Shown piece after piece: positions 1 to 7,727 of a stretch of 20,618 nt of DNA. Position numbers and translations under genes: made by a program. This DNA is from an uncultured Eubacteriales bacterium. Its GTDB lineage: Bacteria > Bacillota > Clostridia > Oscillospirales > Oscillospiraceae. The first letter of the stretch is position 1; every line of letters begins with the position of its first letter. Where the stretch lies: the NCBI GenBank assembly GCA_900546415.1, contig URCY01000034.1, positions 1-20,618 on the forward strand, given 5' to 3'. The notes below the pieces were generated by a model that was not told the DNA's origin, did no database searches, and was given only the letters and a program-made list of their open reading frames with translations.

Positions 1-16
1 GCGCCGTTGGCGCTAT

Positions 17-37
17 AAAAAGCTCTTCAAGCTTTTT
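17..37. terminator. AT-rich hairpin downstream of rsgA, possible bidirectional terminator
   Basis: A perfect 8-bp inverted repeat, AAAAAGCT (17-24) and AGCTTTTT (30-37), flanks a 5-nt loop. It has an A-run on one side and a T-run on the other, so either strand would end in a U-tract. It lies about 95 nt beyond the rsgA stop, where a terminator of the long minus-strand operon could be. The stem has only two GC pairs, so termination strength is doubtful. A second small hairpin (GCGCC-GTT-GGCGC, 1-13) touches it and may continue outside the window. Confidence 0.3.
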
Positions 38-63
38 AACAGATTCTAGTATGAAATCCCTTT

Positions 64-102
64 GCCGGAGCAGACGCACTTCCCTGCCCCGGCGCTGTTT
101 TT
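64..102 (+). terminator. GC-rich hairpin with T-tract, candidate plus-strand terminator
   Basis: GCCGGAGCAG (64-73) can pair with CTGCCCCGGC (84-93) around a 10-nt loop. As plus-strand RNA there is one A-C mismatch; as minus-strand RNA this becomes a G-U wobble and the stem is unbroken. A run of five T at 98-102 follows on the plus strand only. It could end a plus-strand transcript entering from left of the window, or act as the 3' hairpin of the rsgA operon. No plus-strand gene is visible before it here. Confidence 0.3.
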
Positions 103-131
103 GACACTGATCTACTGTTCCCTATGGATTC

Positions 132-1034
132 TTATGGCTCCTGCTGCTTTTTCAGCTCCCAAGGATGGATGGCGCAGGCGCTCTCGTAGAGCCGGGCATA
201 GCTCGCATGACGCGTCGGCTCGAGCGCCCCGTCCTGCACGGCCTGCAAAACCGCGCAGCCCGGCTCCTTCAGATGCGCGCAGTCGTGATAGCGGCACTTG
301 CCGAGAAATGGCGCAAAATCCGGAAAGGCATACTGCAAATTTTCCTTCAGCACCAGCTCCATGCGCTCGGTGTCAAAGGACGAAAAGCCCGGTGTGTCGA
401 TCGCAAAGGTGTTTTCCCCAAGCGCATAAAGCTCCACATGGCGCGTCGTATGCCGTCCGCGTCCAAGCTTCTCGGAGACCTCACCCGTCTCAATCGCGAA
501 GCTCCGGTCGAGGCAATTGAGCACGCTGCTCTTGCCGACGCCGGAGTTTCCCGTGAAGGCAACGGTTTTTCCGGCAATCGCCGCGCGAAGCGCGTCCATT
601 CCCTCCCCGGTCTCGGCGCTGGTTGGGAAGACCGCATAGCCGGCGTGCCGATAAATGCGGATCAGGCGCGCGCCGTCGTTGAGATCGGTTTTGTTCACGC
701 AGATCAATACGGGCACGCCCCGGTCGCCCGCAATGGCGCAGACCCGGTCGATCAGAAACGGGTCGGTCACGGGGTTCGAGCCGGATGCCAGCAGCACGAG
801 CGCGTCCAGATTGCTCACCGCCGGGCGCAGGAAACTGTTGCGGCGTGGCAGAATTTCCTCCACCGTGCCGCGTTTCCCCTGCATGGAAAAGCGCACCTCG
901 TCGCCGACCAGCGGCGTGATATGCTCCTTGCGGAAGATCCCGCGCGCGCGGCACTCGATCACGCGCGCATCGTGCCAAACGTAGTAAAAGCCGCTCAGCG
1001 CCTTGACGATGCGCCCGGTTTGAAGCTGCTCCAT
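132..1034 (-). CDS. rsgA: Ribosome small subunit-dependent GTPase A (RsgA/YjeQ/CpgA)
   Basis: A circularly permuted GTPase that acts in late 30S ribosomal subunit maturation. The 300-residue length is normal for the family. Residues 1 to about 68 fit the N-terminal OB fold. The GTPase motifs come in permuted order: NKTD (114-117), the P-loop GNSGVGKS (162-169), the Thr-containing G2 loop GRGRHTTR (191-198) and DTPG (213-216). The C-terminal zinc knuckle is intact, with Cys247, Cys252, His254 and Cys260. It starts 3 nt after the pknB stop and is the last gene of the operon visible here. The order prpC-pknB-rsgA is the classical Firmicutes one, and in Bacillus the RsgA homologue (CpgA) is a reported substrate of the neighbouring kinase. 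The rpe and thiN genes that often follow are not seen in the 131 nt left in the window. Confidence 0.96.
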   Translation of the reverse strand: MEQLQTGRIVKALSGFYYVWHDARVIECRARGIFRKEHITPLVGDEVRFSMQGKRGTVEEILPRRNSFLRPAVSNLDALVLLASGSNPVTDPFLIDRVCAIAGDRGVPVLICVNKTDLNDGARLIRIYRHAGYAVFPTSAETGEGMDALRAAIAGKTVAFTGNSGVGKSSVLNCLDRSFAIETGEVSEKLGRGRHTTRHVELYALGENTFAIDTPGFSSFDTERMELVLKENLQYAFPDFAPFLGKCRYHDCAHLKEPGCAVLQAVQDGALEPTRHASYARLYESACAIHPWELKKQQEP

Positions 1035-1037
1035 GCG

Positions 1038-3179
1038 CTACGGCGTCGGCTCGACCGTCGGCTCGGTCGTGTCGGGCGGTGTCGTAGGCTGGGTGGTCGG
1101 CTGCGTGGTGGGCGGCGCGGTGCAGACCGTGATCTCGATCTCGCTGTCCTTGTCGACCATCTTGTCTGCCTTGATGCTCTGCTCGATGATATGACCCTCG
1201 GAGACGCCGGAATCATAGCTCTCCTTGACCTTAATGTTGTTCGTGTCAAAGCCCGCGTTCTTGAGCAAGGTCATCGCGGTATCAAGGCTCTTGCCGCGCA
1301 CATCCGGCACCTTGATGCGGTCGTCGCCGGTGCTGACATAGACCGTGACGGTCTGCCCCTTGCTCAGCGTCGCGTCGGCGGACGGCTCGGTGCGGATGAC
1401 CTTGTCCTTGTCAATGTCTTGGCTGGCTTCCTCAAGGAAGAGGATGTTCAGATCCAGGTCCATGGCCTCGAGGCGCTTGCGCGCGTTTTCCTTGCTCTCT
1501 TTGACCAGATTCGGCATCTTATTCGAGCCGAGGCTGACATAGACCGTCACGGTCTGGCTCTTGGAGAGCTTCGTGCCGGAGACCGGCTCCGTGCGCACGA
1601 CGTAACCCTTCGTGACCTTGTCGCTGGCCTCCTCCTCAATGCGAATGTTGAGGTTCAGATTCATGTCATTCAGACGCTTGACGGCGTCGTCGCTGAGCTG
1701 ATCGGTCACATCGGGCATGGTGTTCTCCTCCAGACCCTTGCTGACCGTGAATTTCACGGTGCGTCCGGCGCGAACCTTTTTGTCGGCCTTGGGCGTCTGG
1801 GCAATGATGTAGCCCTCTTCGTATTTATCGCTGAATTCATAGGTGATGTCGCTCAGATCGAGCTTGAGATCGGGATAATCGTCGGGATTGAGATCCTCGA
1901 GCTTTTCGCCGACGAAGTTCGGCACGCGGATGTCGCCCTCTTCCTCGCTGATGCTCGTGTCGCCGGGATTGCTGCTCCCGGTGGCAAGAACGACGATGAG
2001 CACGGTCAGCAGCACCACGACGACCGAGGCGGCAATGATCGCGATGGTCATCGTCCTGCGGCGCTTCTGCTCCTCCTGCTCGCGCTCGCGGCGGGCGCGG
2101 GCGGCGCGGCGCTCCTCGGCCGTGCGGCCGTCCGCCCCTCTGGCCGGGCGCTGGGCTGCTCCGGCGCTGCGCGCGGCGGCGTAACGCTCGGCCTCACTGC
2201 GGCTCATGCCGCCTGCCGGACGCTGCTGCGGATTCGGGCGCGGCGCAGCGGGACGAACCGGCTCCTGCTGGGGCACGGCATGGCTCTTGGGCGCCTCCTG
2301 TCCGCCGTAGATCAGCGGCAGCGCGCCGGTATTGCCGAAATGGAAGGTCACGGACGGGTTCTTGCGGAACTCCTCCATGTCGCGCAGCATCTCCGTTGCG
2401 GAGGAATAGCGCGCCTCGACGTTGCAGTTCATCGCGTGCATCGTAATCTGCTCCAGACCGAGCGGGATGCCGGTCACCAGCTCGCTGGGCAGACGCGCGC
2501 CGCCGTTGATATGCTGGATCGCGACGGAGACCGGCGTCTCGCCGTCATAGGGCGGACGCCCGGTCAGCATCTCATACATCACGATGCCGAGCGAATAAAT
2601 ATCGCTGCGGTTGTCGACCATCGCGCCCTTGGCCTGCTCCGGCGAGATATAATGCACCGAGCCGAGCGCCTCGCGCGTGAGCGTGTTCTGCGCTGTGCCG
2701 ATCCGGGCGATGCCGAAGTCCGTGACCTTGATGCTGCCGTCCTTGAGGATCAGAATGTTGTGCGGCTTGATGTCGCGATGGACGATGCCGCGTCCGTGCG
2801 CGTGCTCGAGCGCCTTGGCGATCTGCATCGAAAAATGCAGCGTCTCGCGCCAATTGAGCGGCCCCTTGCGCTCCATATATTGCTTGAGGGAAATGCCCTC
2901 GATCAGCTCCATGACGATGTAATCCACACCGCCGGAGCTGGAGACGTCGTACACGCTGACGATGTTGGGATGCGAAAGCATCGCAACGGCCTGCGATTCC
3001 GTCTGGAACCGACGGCGGAACTCCTGATTCCGCGAAAGCTCCTCCTTGAGGATCTTGACCGCGACAAGGCGGTTCAGGCGGTGATCCAACGCCTTATAGA
3101 CCTCCGCCATGCCGCCGGAGCCGATGTTTTCGAGAATCTCATACCGGTTGTCCAGCAGTCTTCCGATGTAGCTATCCAT
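1038..3179 (-). CDS. pknB: PASTA-domain Ser/Thr protein kinase (PknB/PrkC/Stk family)
   Basis: A membrane-anchored Hanks-type kinase that senses muropeptides or lipid II and controls cell-wall growth and germination in Firmicutes. Kinase domain about 12-275: glycine loop GSGGMAEV (20-27), catalytic Lys42 in VAVK, HRDIKPHN (134-141), DFG (154-156) and SPE in the APE position (179-181). A Pro/Ala/Arg/Gln-rich juxtamembrane linker (about 285-375) ends in a basic stretch before a single transmembrane helix (377-399). Outside the membrane are four PASTA repeats (about 416-480, 485-550, 553-617, 621-686) and then a 25-residue Thr/Pro tail. The ATG is preceded by an AGGAG ribosome site. The partner phosphatase prpC lies 65 nt upstream, the largest gap in the operon, and rsgA follows after 3 nt. 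All catalytic residues are present, so it should be active. Confidence 0.97.
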   Translation of the reverse strand: MDSYIGRLLDNRYEILENIGSGGMAEVYKALDHRLNRLVAVKILKEELSRNQEFRRRFQTESQAVAMLSHPNIVSVYDVSSSGGVDYIVMELIEGISLKQYMERKGPLNWRETLHFSMQIAKALEHAHGRGIVHRDIKPHNILILKDGSIKVTDFGIARIGTAQNTLTREALGSVHYISPEQAKGAMVDNRSDIYSLGIVMYEMLTGRPPYDGETPVSVAIQHINGGARLPSELVTGIPLGLEQITMHAMNCNVEARYSSATEMLRDMEEFRKNPSVTFHFGNTGALPLIYGGQEAPKSHAVPQQEPVRPAAPRPNPQQRPAGGMSRSEAERYAAARSAGAAQRPARGADGRTAEERRAARARREREQEEQKRRRTMTIAIIAASVVVVLLTVLIVVLATGSSNPGDTSISEEEGDIRVPNFVGEKLEDLNPDDYPDLKLDLSDITYEFSDKYEEGYIIAQTPKADKKVRAGRTVKFTVSKGLEENTMPDVTDQLSDDAVKRLNDMNLNLNIRIEEEASDKVTKGYVVRTEPVSGTKLSKSQTVTVYVSLGSNKMPNLVKESKENARKRLEAMDLDLNILFLEEASQDIDKDKVIRTEPSADATLSKGQTVTVYVSTGDDRIKVPDVRGKSLDTAMTLLKNAGFDTNNIKVKESYDSGVSEGHIIEQSIKADKMVDKDSEIEITVCTAPPTTQPTTQPTTPPDTTEPTVEPTP

Positions 3180-3244
3180 AGGAAACTCCTATCCGCAAAT
3201 GCGGCCCGTTTTCAGCGGCGAACGGGTGCCGAAATATGTCAAAA

Positions 3245-3976
3245 TTATAGCTCGATCAAAACCGAAGTCACATTATCAGGCGCGCCGCGGTTCTTCGCGA
3301 TCTCAAGCAGACGGCGGCAGCAGTCGTCGCGGCGCGCGCCGTGGACGACCTCAAACAGGATCTCCTGATCGGCCATCTGGTTGGAAAGGCCGTCCGAGCA
3401 GAGCAGGATGCAGTCCTCCGGCTCGGTCTCCACACGAAACACGTCGGAAAAGACCGTTTCCTCCGTGCCGACGGCACGGGTGATCAGGTTCTTGCTCGGA
3501 TGGGTCTTCGCCTGCTCGGGCGTCAGCTCCCCGCGCTGCACCATCATCTCCACGACGGAGTGGTCGCGCGTGATGCACCGCACGCCGTCGGCGTTGATGA
3601 GATAGGCGCGGCTGTCGCCGATGTTGAGCACGAGCGTGGCTCTCGGATAGGTCAGCGCCGCAACGAGCGTCGTCCCCATGCCTGCGTAGTCCTCGCTGAG
3701 CTGCGACTGTTCAAAAACGGAGATATTCGCCAGCTTCGCGGCTGCGCGGAGCATTTGCTCGGCCTCGTCCGGCGTCAGATCGGCGGAGAAGGAACGCTTG
3801 ACCTCCTCCGAAAAGACCTCGCTGGCGAGGCGGCTGGCAACGTTTCCGGATTTTGCGCCGCCCATCCCATCGCAGACGACGGCCAGCAGGGCGTCCTTTC
3901 CGAGCTCGACGATACGAAATGCGTCCTGATTCTGACTGCGGACATTGCCGACGTCAGTCAGTCCCCATGCTTCCAT
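3245..3976 (-). CDS. prpC: PP2C-type Ser/Thr protein phosphatase (PrpC/Stp)
   Basis: A metal-dependent cytoplasmic phosphatase that reverses phosphorylation by the neighbouring PASTA kinase. With the start chosen here it has 243 residues, usual for the family. Visible PPM motifs are RSQNQD (13-18), the metal-binding VCDGMGG (34-40), GTT near residue 103, GDSRAY, the CSDGLSNQM block and the C-terminal PDNVTSV. Start choice: GTG (3983-3985) and ATG (3980-3982) are in frame, but the only good ribosome site, AAAGGAG (3985-3991), overlaps the GTG and sits 2 nt from the first ATG. The ATG at 3974-3976 has an 8-nt spacer and gives the typical N terminus MEAWGLTD. The gene follows rlmN directly and precedes pknB. 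Confidence 0.95.
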   Translation of the reverse strand: MEAWGLTDVGNVRSQNQDAFRIVELGKDALLAVVCDGMGGAKSGNVASRLASEVFSEEVKRSFSADLTPDEAEQMLRAAAKLANISVFEQSQLSEDYAGMGTTLVAALTYPRATLVLNIGDSRAYLINADGVRCITRDHSVVEMMVQRGELTPEQAKTHPSKNLITRAVGTEETVFSDVFRVETEPEDCILLCSDGLSNQMADQEILFEVVHGARRDDCCRRLLEIAKNRGAPDNVTSVLIEL

Positions 3977-3981
3977 AGTCA

Positions 3982-5025
3982 TCACTCCTTTGCGGATTGC
4001 TCCTCTCTTTCAAAATTCCGGCGCAGCTGTCCGCAGGAGGCGTTGATGTCGCTTCCAAGCGTTCTGCGCACGGTTGCCGGGATCCCGTGCTGCTCCAGAA
4101 TTTTCTGGAAGGTCTGCACGACCTCCGGATAGCTGGGCTTGAGCGGGCTCTCGGGAATATCGTTCAGCGGGATCAGATTGACATGCGCCGCGATCCCGCG
4201 CAGGCGGGACGCGAGCAGCTTCGCCATCTCGGGCGTGTCGTTGACCCCGCAGATCATGGCGTATTCAAACGAAATGCGTCGGCCGGTCTTTTCAAAATAG
4301 CGCTTGCAGGCGGCCAAAAGCGTCTGCACGTTGTAGCGCCGGTTGACCGGCATAATGGTCGAGCGGATCTCGTCCGTCGGCGCATGCAGCGAGACGGACA
4401 GCGTGAGCTGTAAATTCTCCTCGGCCAGCCGGTCGATCCGCTCGACGAGGCCGCAGGTCGACAGGCTGATGTGGCGCATTCCGATGTTCATGCCCTCGGG
4501 CGAGTTGACCAGCTCCAAAAAACGCAGAACGGTGTCGTAATTATCCAGCGGCTCGCCGATGCCCATCAGCACGATGTTCGACACCGGAAGTCCCGAATCG
4601 AGCTGCGTGAACAGCACCTGATCGAGCATTTCCGACGGCGTCAGCCGCCGGACAAGCCCGCCGCGCGTCGACGCGCAGAAGGCGCAGCCCATGGCGCAGC
4701 CGACCTCGGACGAAATGCAGACGGTGTTGCCGTGATGATACTGCATCAGAACGCTCTCAACGCAGTTTCCGTCGCTCAGACGCCAGAGATATTTGATCGT
4801 TCCGTCTTTTTTGGATACCAGCTTGCGCACGGCGGTCGGCGCGGTCAGCTCGTAGCGCTCCGCAAGCCGCAGCCGCAGTGCCTTGGAGAGATTCGTCATC
4901 TCCTCGAAGCTCCGCGCGCCGCGGTGCATCCAGCTATAAACCTGTCCGGCGCGGAAGGCCGGCTCGCCAAGCTCCGCGAATTCCCCGCGCAGCTCCGCGA
5001 GGGTCATGGATTTGATGTCCTTCAA
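3982..5025 (-). CDS. rlmN: 23S rRNA (adenine2503-C2)/tRNA A37 methyltransferase RlmN
   Basis: A radical SAM enzyme that methylates C2 of A2503 in 23S rRNA and, in studied homologues, A37 of some tRNAs, using a methyl-cysteine intermediate. Its 347 residues match the family. The radical SAM cluster is Cys110, Cys114 and Cys117 (CxxxCxxC). The SAM-binding GEP is in MGIGEPLDNY (154-163), and the methyl-carrying cysteine is Cys331 in DINASCGQL. Any Cfr-type resistance activity is unlikely given the housekeeping context, but cannot be excluded from motifs alone. The start is TTG: the codon overlaps the rsmB stop as TTGA, and AGGAGG lies 5 nt upstream. The next ATG would be 23 nt from that site. 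Confidence 0.97.
   Translation of the reverse strand: MKDIKSMTLAELRGEFAELGEPAFRAGQVYSWMHRGARSFEEMTNLSKALRLRLAERYELTAPTAVRKLVSKKDGTIKYLWRLSDGNCVESVLMQYHHGNTVCISSEVGCAMGCAFCASTRGGLVRRLTPSEMLDQVLFTQLDSGLPVSNIVLMGIGEPLDNYDTVLRFLELVNSPEGMNIGMRHISLSTCGLVERIDRLAEENLQLTLSVSLHAPTDEIRSTIMPVNRRYNVQTLLAACKRYFEKTGRRISFEYAMICGVNDTPEMAKLLASRLRGIAAHVNLIPLNDIPESPLKPSYPEVVQTFQKILEQHGIPATVRRTLGSDINASCGQLRRNFEREEQSAKE
3985..3991 (-). promoter_or_regulatory. Ribosome binding site that decides the prpC start
   Basis: AAAGGAG on the minus strand, lying at the end of rlmN just before its stop codon. It is 8 nt from the ATG at 3974-3976, while the two upstream in-frame start codons are too close to it or inside it. 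Confidence 0.6.
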
Positions 5026-6305
5026 TGCTTCCTCCTGAGCTTGCAGATAAAAAAGCCGTCTGTGCCCTGCTCACTGGGCAGCAGCGTGGTCATTGCCGCG
5101 TCCGGCAATCCCGAAAGCGGCGGAAAATGGACGGTTTCGGGCGAAAAGGAAGGATTTTCTTCCAAAAAGGCCGTCACGACCTCCTGATTTTCGCGACGCA
5201 GCACCGTGCAGGTGCTGTAGATCAGCACGCCGCCGGGCCTTACATGCGCCGCCTGCGCGGCGAGTATGGTTTTTTGCAGCTCGGGCAGACGCGCCGCCTG
5301 CTCAAGCGGACGATAGCGGATGTCGGGCTTTTTTCGGATCACGCCGAGGCCCGAGCACGGCACGTCGCAGATCACGGCGTCAAACGGCGCCTCGTTGTCT
5401 GTCTCGCGCGCGTCGCGCAGACGCGTCTCGATGCAGGTTATGCCCAAACGCTCCGCGCCCGCGGCGATGAGCCGCAGCTTGTGCGGGTGAATGTCGCAGG
5501 AGAGCACCGTCCCACGGTTCTGCATCTGAAGCGCGGCGGCGAAGCTCTTGCCCCCGGGCGCGGCGCAGCAGTCGAGCACGCGCATTCCCGGCTCGACGCC
5601 GGAGGCCGTGGCAGCCAGCCGCGCGGCGGCATCCTGCACGTAAAACCAGCCCTTTTGGAACGCCTCAAGGCGCTCCAGACTGCCTGTTCCGCGCACGGTC
5701 AGGCAGTTTTCCAGCCACGGGTGCGGCGTTGCCTGTACGCCAGCCTGCTCCAATGCGCGCGCAAGTGATGGCAGATCGGTCTTGAGCGTGTTGACCTGCA
5801 AAACCGTCTCGGGCGCCTCGTTGTGGCTTTGAAGCAGGCGCTCGGCGCGCTCCGCGCCGAATTCCTTGATCAGCAGCGCGGTCAGCTCTGCCGGGTGGCT
5901 GTATCGGACGGAAAGCTCCTGCGGCTCAGGCAGTGCCGGACAGCGCAAAAAGCTGCGCAGCACGCCGTTGACGAAGCGCGCGGCGGCAGGGTTTGCAAAG
6001 CGCTTTGCCTGCTCCACCGCCTCGTTGACCGCCGCAGAGGCGGGAATTTTGTCGGAAAACCGGAGCTGATAGACCGCCAGACGCAGGATGTCTCGCACGA
6101 CCGGCTGGGTCTTCCCCTTGAGGAAGCCGTCGAGCCAGAAATCGATCCGCATCCGGTTTTGCAGCACGCCGTAGCACAGACGGCTTGCCAACGCCGCATC
6201 GCGGGCGTCGAGTCCGGAGAGCGCCTGCTTCAGTGCGCCGTCCGACCACGCGCCGTCTGCGCGGCAGGCCGTGAGCGCGCGCAGCGCAGCGTCCCTTGCG
6301 TTCAC
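5022..6305 (-). CDS. rsmB: 16S rRNA (cytosine967-C5)-methyltransferase RsmB
   Basis: Transfers a methyl group from S-adenosylmethionine to C967 of 16S rRNA. The 427 residues contain an N-terminal NusB-like RNA-binding helical domain (about 1-130) and a C-terminal Rossmann methyltransferase domain. Seen in order are motif I LDCCAAPGGKS (244-254), the motif IV loop CDVPCSGLG with Cys317, and motif VI YSTCT with Cys366. These two cysteines are the usual resolving and nucleophilic residues of m5C RNA methyltransferases. The start is GTG, 8 nt after a GGAGG site and 3 nt past the fmt stop. The stop overlaps the rlmN TTG start. The neighbouring fmt and rlmN genes are the standard partners in Firmicutes. 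Confidence 0.96.
   Translation of the reverse strand: MNARDAALRALTACRADGAWSDGALKQALSGLDARDAALASRLCYGVLQNRMRIDFWLDGFLKGKTQPVVRDILRLAVYQLRFSDKIPASAAVNEAVEQAKRFANPAAARFVNGVLRSFLRCPALPEPQELSVRYSHPAELTALLIKEFGAERAERLLQSHNEAPETVLQVNTLKTDLPSLARALEQAGVQATPHPWLENCLTVRGTGSLERLEAFQKGWFYVQDAAARLAATASGVEPGMRVLDCCAAPGGKSFAAALQMQNRGTVLSCDIHPHKLRLIAAGAERLGITCIETRLRDARETDNEAPFDAVICDVPCSGLGVIRKKPDIRYRPLEQAARLPELQKTILAAQAAHVRPGGVLIYSTCTVLRRENQEVVTAFLEENPSFSPETVHFPPLSGLPDAAMTTLLPSEQGTDGFFICKLRRKH
5031..5036 (-). promoter_or_regulatory. Strong ribosome binding site for the TTG start of rlmN
   Basis: A perfect AGGAGG on the minus strand inside the 3' end of rsmB, 5 nt before the TTG at 5023-5025. It supports a non-ATG start and translational coupling to rsmB. 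Confidence 0.6.
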
Positions 6306-6308
6306 GCT

Positions 6309-7229
6309 TCAGCCCTCCAGCCTGATCGGATGCCCGCGGAAATAATCCGGCGCGGACATCCGCTTGCCGCCGTCGGCCTGCAAGCGCGTGATAACAAGCA
6401 CGCCGTCGCCGCAGGCGATCTCCAGTCCCTGCTTGGTCAGCGCGAGCGGTGTCCCGGCGGGACGGTCGGTCGTGCGCTCCACCGGGCGCACCTCGTAGAT
6501 TTTGAAGCGCTTGCCGTCCAGCTCGGTCGTCGCGACCGGCCACGGGTCAAGCCCGCGCACATGGTCAATGATGGCGCGGCGCGATTTCGTCCAGTCGATC
6601 GGGCAAAGCTCCTTGGTCAGCATCGGCGCAAGCGTCATGCGGCTCTCGTCCTGCGGCGTCCGCGTCGCCGTGCCCGCCTGCATCGCGTGCAGCGTGTCGC
6701 AGAGCAGCGGTCCGCCAAGCCCGGCGAGGCGCTCCAGCAGGCTCTGCGCGTTTTCATACGGGTCGATCGGCGTTTTGCGGATCTCGATGATGTCGCCCGC
6801 ATCGAGCGCCGCCGACATGTACATGGCCGTGACGCCCGTCTCCCTGCAGCCGTTGAGGATCGCCCATTGGATCGGCCCCGCGCCGCGCAGCTCGGGCAGA
6901 ATGCTCGCGTGGATGTTCACGCAGCCGAGCGGCGGAATATCCAGCACGCGCTGCGGCAGAATTTTTCCGTATGCCACGACGGCGATCGCATCCGGGTGCA
7001 GGGCGCGCAGCTCCTCGACCACCGCATCGTCGCGGAAGGTCGTCGGCTGAAGCACGGGCAGTCCGGCGGCGAGCGCAACCTTTTTGACCTCGCTCATCTC
7101 CAGCTTCATGCCGCGATTTTTCGGCTTATCAGGCTTGGTATAGACGCCGACGATCTCAAAATCGTCCGCAAGCAGAGCCTTCAGACAGGTCGCAGCGATG
7201 TCGGGCGTCCCCATAAAGACAACTCTCAT
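6309..7229 (-). CDS. fmt: Methionyl-tRNA formyltransferase
   Basis: Formylates the amino group of initiator Met-tRNA using 10-formyl-tetrahydrofolate. The 306-residue length is normal. The N-terminal formyltransferase domain starts with the typical VVFMGTPDIA (3-12). It carries the catalytic Asn105 and His107 in NIHASILP, followed by LRGAGPIQWAI, and the Asp-containing LDAGD segment (142-146). The C-terminal OB-like domain runs from about residue 205 to the end. The usual SLLP is ASILP here, a mild variation. The start overlaps the def stop by 4 nt (ATGA). The def-fmt pairing makes sense because deformylase removes the group Fmt adds. Confidence 0.97.
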   Translation of the reverse strand: MRVVFMGTPDIAATCLKALLADDFEIVGVYTKPDKPKNRGMKLEMSEVKKVALAAGLPVLQPTTFRDDAVVEELRALHPDAIAVVAYGKILPQRVLDIPPLGCVNIHASILPELRGAGPIQWAILNGCRETGVTAMYMSAALDAGDIIEIRKTPIDPYENAQSLLERLAGLGGPLLCDTLHAMQAGTATRTPQDESRMTLAPMLTKELCPIDWTKSRRAIIDHVRGLDPWPVATTELDGKRFKIYEVRPVERTTDRPAGTPLALTKQGLEIACGDGVLVITRLQADGGKRMSAPDYFRGHPIRLEG

Positions 7230-7714
7230 GCTTCGCTCTCTTTCCGCATCTCCTCCAGCTCCTCATCGGTGAGCCGACGGGATGCGATCTCGGTGTAGAT
7301 GTGACCGTCGAGGTGGTCGCACTCATGGCAGATGCAGCGTGCGGTCAGCCCCTCGCCGGACAGCTCAAACTCGTTGCCGTCCCGGTCGGTCGCGCAGACC
7401 CGCGCAAAGCTCGGACGCTTGACCAGCCAATATTCGCCCGGAACGCTCAGGCAGCCCTCCACGTCCTCCTCTTCGCCGGACGTTTCGACGATCTTCGGAT
7501 TGATCAGCTCCACAAGCTCCTCGCCGGTGTCGATCACGACGACGCGGCGCAGAATGCCGACCTGCGGCGCGGCGAGGCCGACGCCGTTCGCCTCAACGAG
7601 CGTTTCCTTCATATCGTCAAGCAGATTGCAGAGCTTCTTGTCAAATTTTGTCACAGGGCGGCAGACCTTGTGCAGTGCAGGGTCGTCGACCGTGAGGATC
7701 CTTCTCAGTGCCAT
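7226..7714 (-). CDS. def: Peptide deformylase
   Basis: A metalloenzyme that removes the N-formyl group from new proteins. The 162 residues contain all three family motifs: GVGLAAPQVG (44-53), EGCLSVP (86-92) with metal ligand Cys88, and HECDH (130-134) with ligands His130 and His134 and catalytic Glu131. Start choice: the frame is open upstream to 7789, but those codons lie inside priA. The ATG at 7712-7714 gives the usual N terminus MALRRIL and has an AGGAG site overlapping the priA stop TAG, about 10 nt away. The acidic C-terminal helix is typical. It precedes fmt with a 4-nt overlap. Confidence 0.96.
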   Translation of the reverse strand: MALRRILTVDDPALHKVCRPVTKFDKKLCNLLDDMKETLVEANGVGLAAPQVGILRRVVVIDTGEELVELINPKIVETSGEEEDVEGCLSVPGEYWLVKRPSFARVCATDRDGNEFELSGEGLTARCICHECDHLDGHIYTEIASRRLTDEELEEMRKESEA

Positions 7715-7727
7715 TTCCTCGTTTCTC

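Noticed and set aside
3180..3244. A TTGACA on the minus strand (3237-3242) and a 6-bp hairpin (3205-3226) in the prpC-pknB gap, as an internal promoter or attenuator.
   Set aside because: No -10 element lies at 16-18 nt spacing, and the hairpin has a 10-nt loop and no T-tract. It may matter for regulation but cannot be supported.
165..3368. A 1067-codon open frame on the plus strand, and similar long ones at 7332-10190, 11069-12823 and 15207-17363.
   Set aside because: They lie antisense to well-supported genes with intact motifs. GC-rich codon use suppresses stop codons on the opposite strand; the translations are Arg/Ala/His-rich and show no family features.
3982..5025. RlmN homologue as a Cfr-type antibiotic resistance methylase.
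   Set aside because: It sits in the conserved rsmB-rlmN-prpC order and shows the usual RlmN layout; nothing suggests horizontal transfer.
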